A DNA stretch of 27,764 nucleotides from JBFGWM01 sp041588495 (GTDB lineage: Bacteria; Pseudomonadota; Gammaproteobacteria; Pseudomonadales; JBFGWM01). The stretch lies in the NCBI GenBank assembly GCA_041588495.1, contig JBFGWM010000008.1, positions 1 to 27,764 on the forward strand. Direction: 5' to 3'. Under the pieces are notes generated by a model. It had not been told where the DNA came from. It was given only the letters and a program-made list of their open reading frames with translations, and made no database searches. Both the position numbers and the translations under genes were made by a program. Positions 24,986 through 27,764 of this stretch are shown here, in pieces. The stretch's first letter is position 1, and each line of letters opens with the position of its first letter.

Positions 24986-26068
24986 TCAGTCTCCAAGACT
25001 GGCCATCAGTTCAGCCTGGTGTTCCTGCACCAGGGGCTCGATCACCGGGTCGAGGTCGCCCTCGACGATCTCCGCCAGCTTGTACAGGGTCAGGTTGATA
25101 CGGTGATCGGTCATGCGCCCCTGGGGGAAATTGTAGGTCCGGATGCGTTCCGAGCGGTCGCCGCTGCCGACCAGGGACTTGCGCTGCGCGGCCTGCTCGC
25201 GGACCTGCGCGTCCTTCGCCTGCTGCTGCAGCCGGGCCTGGAGCAGGGCCAGGGCTCGCGCCTTGTTCTTGTGCTGCGAGCGCTCGTCCTGGCACTCGAC
25301 CACGATACCCGTGGGCAGGTGGGTGAGGCGTACCGCGGAATCGGTCTTGTTGACGTGCTGCCCGCCGGCTCCCGAGGCCCGGTAGGTATCCACCCGCAGG
25401 TCGTTGCGGTCGATCTCCCCGGCCTCCACCTCGTCCACCTCGGGCATCACCGCAACAGTGCAGGCCGAGGTGTGGATGCGACCCTGGGACTCGGTTTCCG
25501 GAACCCGCTGCACGCGGTGGGCGCCCGATTCGAACTTGAGCCGCCCGTAGACGCCGTCACCCTCGATGCGGGTGATGATCTCCTTGTACCCGCCGTGCTC
25601 CCCCGGACTGCTGCTGAGAATCTCCAGACGCCAGCCGAGACGCTCCGCGTAGCGCGCGTACATGCGATACAGGTCACCGGCAAAAATGGCCGCCTCGTCG
25701 CCGCCGGTACCGGCACGAATCTCGACAAAGGCATTGCGCGCATCGTCGGGATCACGGGGCAGCAGCAGGCGCCCGAGTTCGTCCTCGAGACGGGCCCGTT
25801 CACCCTCGCGCTCCGCGATCTCCTCTCCCGCCATCTCCCGCAGGTCGGAATCGGCGTCATTAAGCATCGCGCGGGCGTCTTCCAGTTCCGTGCACACCTG
25901 GCGATAGCGACCCCAGGCGCGCACCACGGGCTCCACCTCGGAATACTCGCGGCCCAGTTCACGAAAGCGGTCCTGGTCGGCGATCACCTCGGCATCCCCG
26001 AGCAGCGCGGACAACTCCTCGAAACGCTCGGACACCTGGTCGAGGCGGCGGGTCAGCGACTCCTTCAT
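24986..26068 (-). CDS. prfA: peptide chain release factor 1 (RF1)
   Basis: A 360-residue class I release factor (E. coli 360). The GGQ motif is at 235-237 within ASGAGGQHVNKTDSAVRLTH. The stop-codon-reading PxT motif of RF1 is P190-E-T192 in RVPETESQGRIHTSA, where the SPF of RF2 would otherwise be. RF1 reads UAA and UAG. The ATG overlaps the hemA stop by 4 bases (ATGA), so translation is coupled. The downstream prmC encodes the methyltransferase for its GGQ. Confidence 0.98.
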   Translation of the reverse strand: MKESLTRRLDQVSERFEELSALLGDAEVIADQDRFRELGREYSEVEPVVRAWGRYRQVCTELEDARAMLNDADSDLREMAGEEIAEREGERARLEDELGRLLLPRDPDDARNAFVEIRAGTGGDEAAIFAGDLYRMYARYAERLGWRLEILSSSPGEHGGYKEIITRIEGDGVYGRLKFESGAHRVQRVPETESQGRIHTSACTVAVMPEVDEVEAGEIDRNDLRVDTYRASGAGGQHVNKTDSAVRLTHLPTGIVVECQDERSQHKNKARALALLQARLQQQAKDAQVREQAAQRKSLVGSGDRSERIRTYNFPQGRMTDHRINLTLYKLAEIVEGDLDPVIEPLVQEHQAELMASLGD

Positions 26069-27345
26069 TCGATCTCGGACCGGCGCGGCTCGTGCTCGGG
26101 CAGGTTGAACAGCTCCCGTACCCAGGTCACGAACTCGTTGCGCCCCTCGGCGCCGGCCTTCTTGAGTTGCAGGCTGGGCTCGTGCATGAGCTTGTTGGCG
26201 AACTTGTTGGCGAATTCCTCGAGCACCTCGTTGGCATTGCCGCCCTGCTCGATCAGCCGTCGCGCACGCTCGAGTTCGACGTCGCGGATCTCCTCGACCT
26301 TTCTGCGGTATTCCTTGAGGGTTTTCACGGCATCCATGGCGCGCAGTTCCTTCATGAAGGTTTCCGTTCCGGACACGATGATCTGCTCCGCCTCGCGGGC
26401 GGCGTGGTTGCGCGAGGACTTGTTCTCCTCGACCACGTCGCGCAGGTCGTCGACGCTGTAAAGATAGACGTCGCCGAGATCGCCGACTTCCGGTTCGACA
26501 TCCCGCGGCACGGCCAGGTCGACCATGAACACCGGCCGGTGGCGGCGCTTGCGCAGGGCGCTCTCCACCGCCCCCTTGCCGAGGATCGGCAACTGGCTCG
26601 CGGTCGACGAGATCACGATGTCCGCGGCGGCGAGTCGCTCCGGAATCTCGGCAAGCAGGGCGGACTCAGCCCCGAACTCCTCGGCCATTTCACGGGCACG
26701 GTCCAGAGTGCGGTTGGCGACCACCATCCGGGTGACGCCCTGCTCGCTCAGGTGCCGGGCGACCAGGGTCATGATCTCCCCCGCGCCGATCAGCAGCGCA
26801 CTGCTGTCGGCAAGGTCGGTGAAAATACGGCGGGCCAGCGAGACCGCGGCATAGGCCACGGAGACCGGGTTCTCACCGATGGCGGTCTCGGTGCGGACCC
26901 GCCGCGCCACTTCCACGGTCCTGCGGAACAGGCGGTCGAGGGCCGGCCCGATGCCCCCCTCGGCGCGTGCGATCGCGAACGCCGACTTGAACTGGCCCAG
27001 CACCTGGGGCTCCCCCAGCACCAGCGAGTCCAGGCCCGAGGCCACCCGCACCATGTGCTGCACGGCGGCGTCGTCCCAGTACACGTAATGGCAGTTCTCG
27101 ATCTCCTCGACGCCGATGGAATGAAACTCCGCCAGCCAGTGCAGGATCTCGCGCAGGCCCTTGCCATGGGTCACGGCATAGATCTCGGTGCGGTTGCAGG
27201 TCGACAGGATCGCGACCTCATCGACCGCCGCCCCGGAGAGGAGCTCGTGCAGGGCTTCCGGCACCTGTTCCGGAGTAAAGGCAATGCGCTCACGCAGGGC
27301 CACGCAGGCCGTATTGTGATTGATGCCGAGGACGAGGAAATTCAT
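26065..27345 (-). CDS. hemA: glutamyl-tRNA reductase
   Basis: A 426-residue reductase for the first step of C5-pathway tetrapyrrole synthesis, turning Glu-tRNA(Glu) into glutamate-1-semialdehyde. The catalytic Cys50 lies in AILSTCNRTEIYA, at the same number as in E. coli. The NADPH-binding segment ALLIGAGEIMTLVARHL follows, and the C-terminal dimerisation helices hold KEYRRKVEEIRDVELERA. The start MNFLVLGINHNTACV matches the family, but no clear Shine-Dalgarno sequence precedes the ATG. It is the first gene of hemA-prfA-prmC-moeB and divergent from the lipoprotein gene. Confidence 0.98.
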   Translation of the reverse strand: MNFLVLGINHNTACVALRERIAFTPEQVPEALHELLSGAAVDEVAILSTCNRTEIYAVTHGKGLREILHWLAEFHSIGVEEIENCHYVYWDDAAVQHMVRVASGLDSLVLGEPQVLGQFKSAFAIARAEGGIGPALDRLFRRTVEVARRVRTETAIGENPVSVAYAAVSLARRIFTDLADSSALLIGAGEIMTLVARHLSEQGVTRMVVANRTLDRAREMAEEFGAESALLAEIPERLAAADIVISSTASQLPILGKGAVESALRKRRHRPVFMVDLAVPRDVEPEVGDLGDVYLYSVDDLRDVVEENKSSRNHAAREAEQIIVSGTETFMKELRAMDAVKTLKEYRRKVEEIRDVELERARRLIEQGGNANEVLEEFANKFANKLMHEPSLQLKKAGAEGRNEFVTWVRELFNLPEHEPRRSEIE

Positions 27346-27524
27346 AGGCGGAGATGCCAGGCCGGAGCCGGGATCAGGCGGACTCGCGCGACGGACCCGG
27401 AGGCGTCGCGACCCGCGGGATGACCCGGGCCCTCATGTCAGTGCGCATGGGGAAACCATTTTATAATACAAATGCACTTTGAAACTCGCTGGCTTATAAG
27501 CTGTCTGAATAAAAACGTCATTGA

Positions 27525-27550
27525 ACCCGGGCCTCACCCGGCTCCCGGGT
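27525..27550 (+). repeat. inverted repeat upstream of the lipoprotein gene
   Basis: ACCCGGG (27525-27531) and CCCGGGT (27544-27550) form a 7-bp GC-rich stem with a 12-base loop. There is no T-run after it, so it is not an intrinsic terminator. It could be a leader hairpin or an operator. Confidence 0.45.
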
Positions 27551-27567
27551 ATGTAGGTTGATCTGGC

Positions 27568-27582
27568 ATGATGTGTCATCAT
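27568..27582 (+). promoter_or_regulatory. 15-base palindrome, possible operator
   Basis: ATGATG (27568-27573) and CATCAT (27577-27582) are perfect inverted repeats around TGT. They lie between a -35-like TTGATC (27558-27563) and a -10-like TGTAAT (27583-27588; 19-base spacer), about 40 bases before the lipoprotein ATG. The position suits a repressor site, but no regulator can be named. Confidence 0.35.
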
Positions 27583-27623
27583 TGTAATCTGAAACCGTTG
27601 AAATTCTGACCACCCAGGCCGAA

Positions 27624-27764
27624 ATGATCGCATTACGGGCGCTGCTGCTCACTCTCCTGCTCGCCACTGCCGGCTGCGCCACGACCACCGAGGTCATGGC
27701 CACCGACCCCGATGCCGCAATGCCTGGCGGGCCCGCGCCCGCCGCTGCGAACGACGATGGGGAG
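27624..27764 (+). CDS. outer-membrane-type lipoprotein, N-terminal part (partial)
   Basis: The first 47 codons run off the window. The product starts MIALRALLLTLLLATAGCAT: one Arg, a Leu-rich core and a lipobox-like TAGC with Cys18 as the lipidation site. A low-complexity Pro/Ala/Gly/Asp stretch follows, as in a linker. In related bacteria the gene divergent from hemA is either a TPR-repeat lipoprotein or lolB. The long Ala/Pro linker fits a TPR lipoprotein slightly better, but the visible part cannot decide. No strong Shine-Dalgarno sequence precedes the ATG. Confidence 0.75.
   Translation, partial: MIALRALLLTLLLATAGCATTTEVMATDPDAAMPGGPAPAAANDDGE

Larger units (their letters stand above)
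27346..27623. promoter_or_regulatory. divergent regulatory region between hemA and a lipoprotein gene
   Basis: A 278-base gap with an AT-rich core unlike the surrounding DNA. TATAAT is present on the plus strand at 27462-27467, and the same patch reads TATTATAAA on the minus strand toward hemA. Neither has a good -35 box at the right distance. Three palindromes follow downstream. No gene was recognised; a 66-codon minus-strand frame here looks like chance. Confidence 0.5.

Noticed and set aside
24836..26461. A 541-codon plus-strand open frame opposite prmC, prfA and hemA.
   Set aside because: It crosses three confirmed genes on the other strand and shows no motif; it is a shadow frame.
27433..27633. 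A 66-codon minus-strand frame in the hemA-lipoprotein gap.
   Set aside because: It covers the AT-rich promoter patch and the palindromes, has no convincing ribosome binding site and no recognised family. Regulatory DNA is the simpler reading.

Overview
This is a compact, high-GC housekeeping stretch of a gammaproteobacterial chromosome. By eye roughly two thirds of bases are G or C; this was not computed. Two things support the placement: the gene content (Lpt lipopolysaccharide export, RpoN with the nitrogen PTS, RNase G, MreBCD, GatCAB, the hemA-prfA-prmC chain) and the gene order. From memory, kdsC-lptCAB-rpoN-hpf-ptsN-rapZ-npr and pmbA...tldD-nit-yhdP-rng-maf-mreDCB-gatCAB closely match the order in Pseudomonas aeruginosa. 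The use of GatCAB and a separate hemA cluster would also suit a Chromatiales/Ectothiorhodospiraceae-type bacterium. I cannot name a genus.

Layout. (1) 1-7099, plus strand: the end of kdsC, then lptC-lptA-lptB (lipopolysaccharide transport), rpoN (sigma-54), hpf (ribosome hibernation), ptsN-rapZ-npr (nitrogen-type phosphotransferase regulators) and mgtE (Mg2+ channel). Most are tightly packed or overlapping. (2) 7100-7472: the only long stretch without a recognised gene. It holds a possible 33-codon ORF, a small hairpin and a strong intrinsic terminator on the plus strand. (3) 19989 down to 7473, minus strand: one long cluster running mreB-mreC-mreD-maf-rng-yhdP-nit-tldD-pmbA. It combines cell-shape, nucleotide-pool, RNA-processing, outer-membrane lipid and TldD/PmbA protease functions. 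(4) 20126-23388, plus strand: gatC-gatA-gatB, divergent from mreB. (5) 27345 down to 23401, minus strand: hemA-prfA-prmC-moeB, coupled by a 4-base overlap, a short overlap and a 3-base gap. (6) 27346-27764: a divergent regulatory region with several palindromes, then the first 47 codons of a lipoprotein.

How the genes fit together. The first cluster links envelope building (Kdo synthesis, LPS export) with nitrogen and carbon sensing through PtsN/NPr/RapZ beside RpoN. The second is built around the MreBCD elongasome, with YhdP acting in phospholipid traffic to the outer membrane. The third and fourth supply translation: GatCAB makes Gln-tRNA or Asn-tRNA, RF1 terminates, PrmC methylates RF1, and HemA draws on Glu-tRNA for tetrapyrrole synthesis.

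I see no mobile element, CRISPR array, tRNA, rRNA, toxin-antitoxin pair or defence island, and no convincing new multi-gene system. The best leads are small: the ORF/sRNA-like unit at about 7100-7387, the start codon of mreC, and the palindromes between hemA and the lipoprotein gene.
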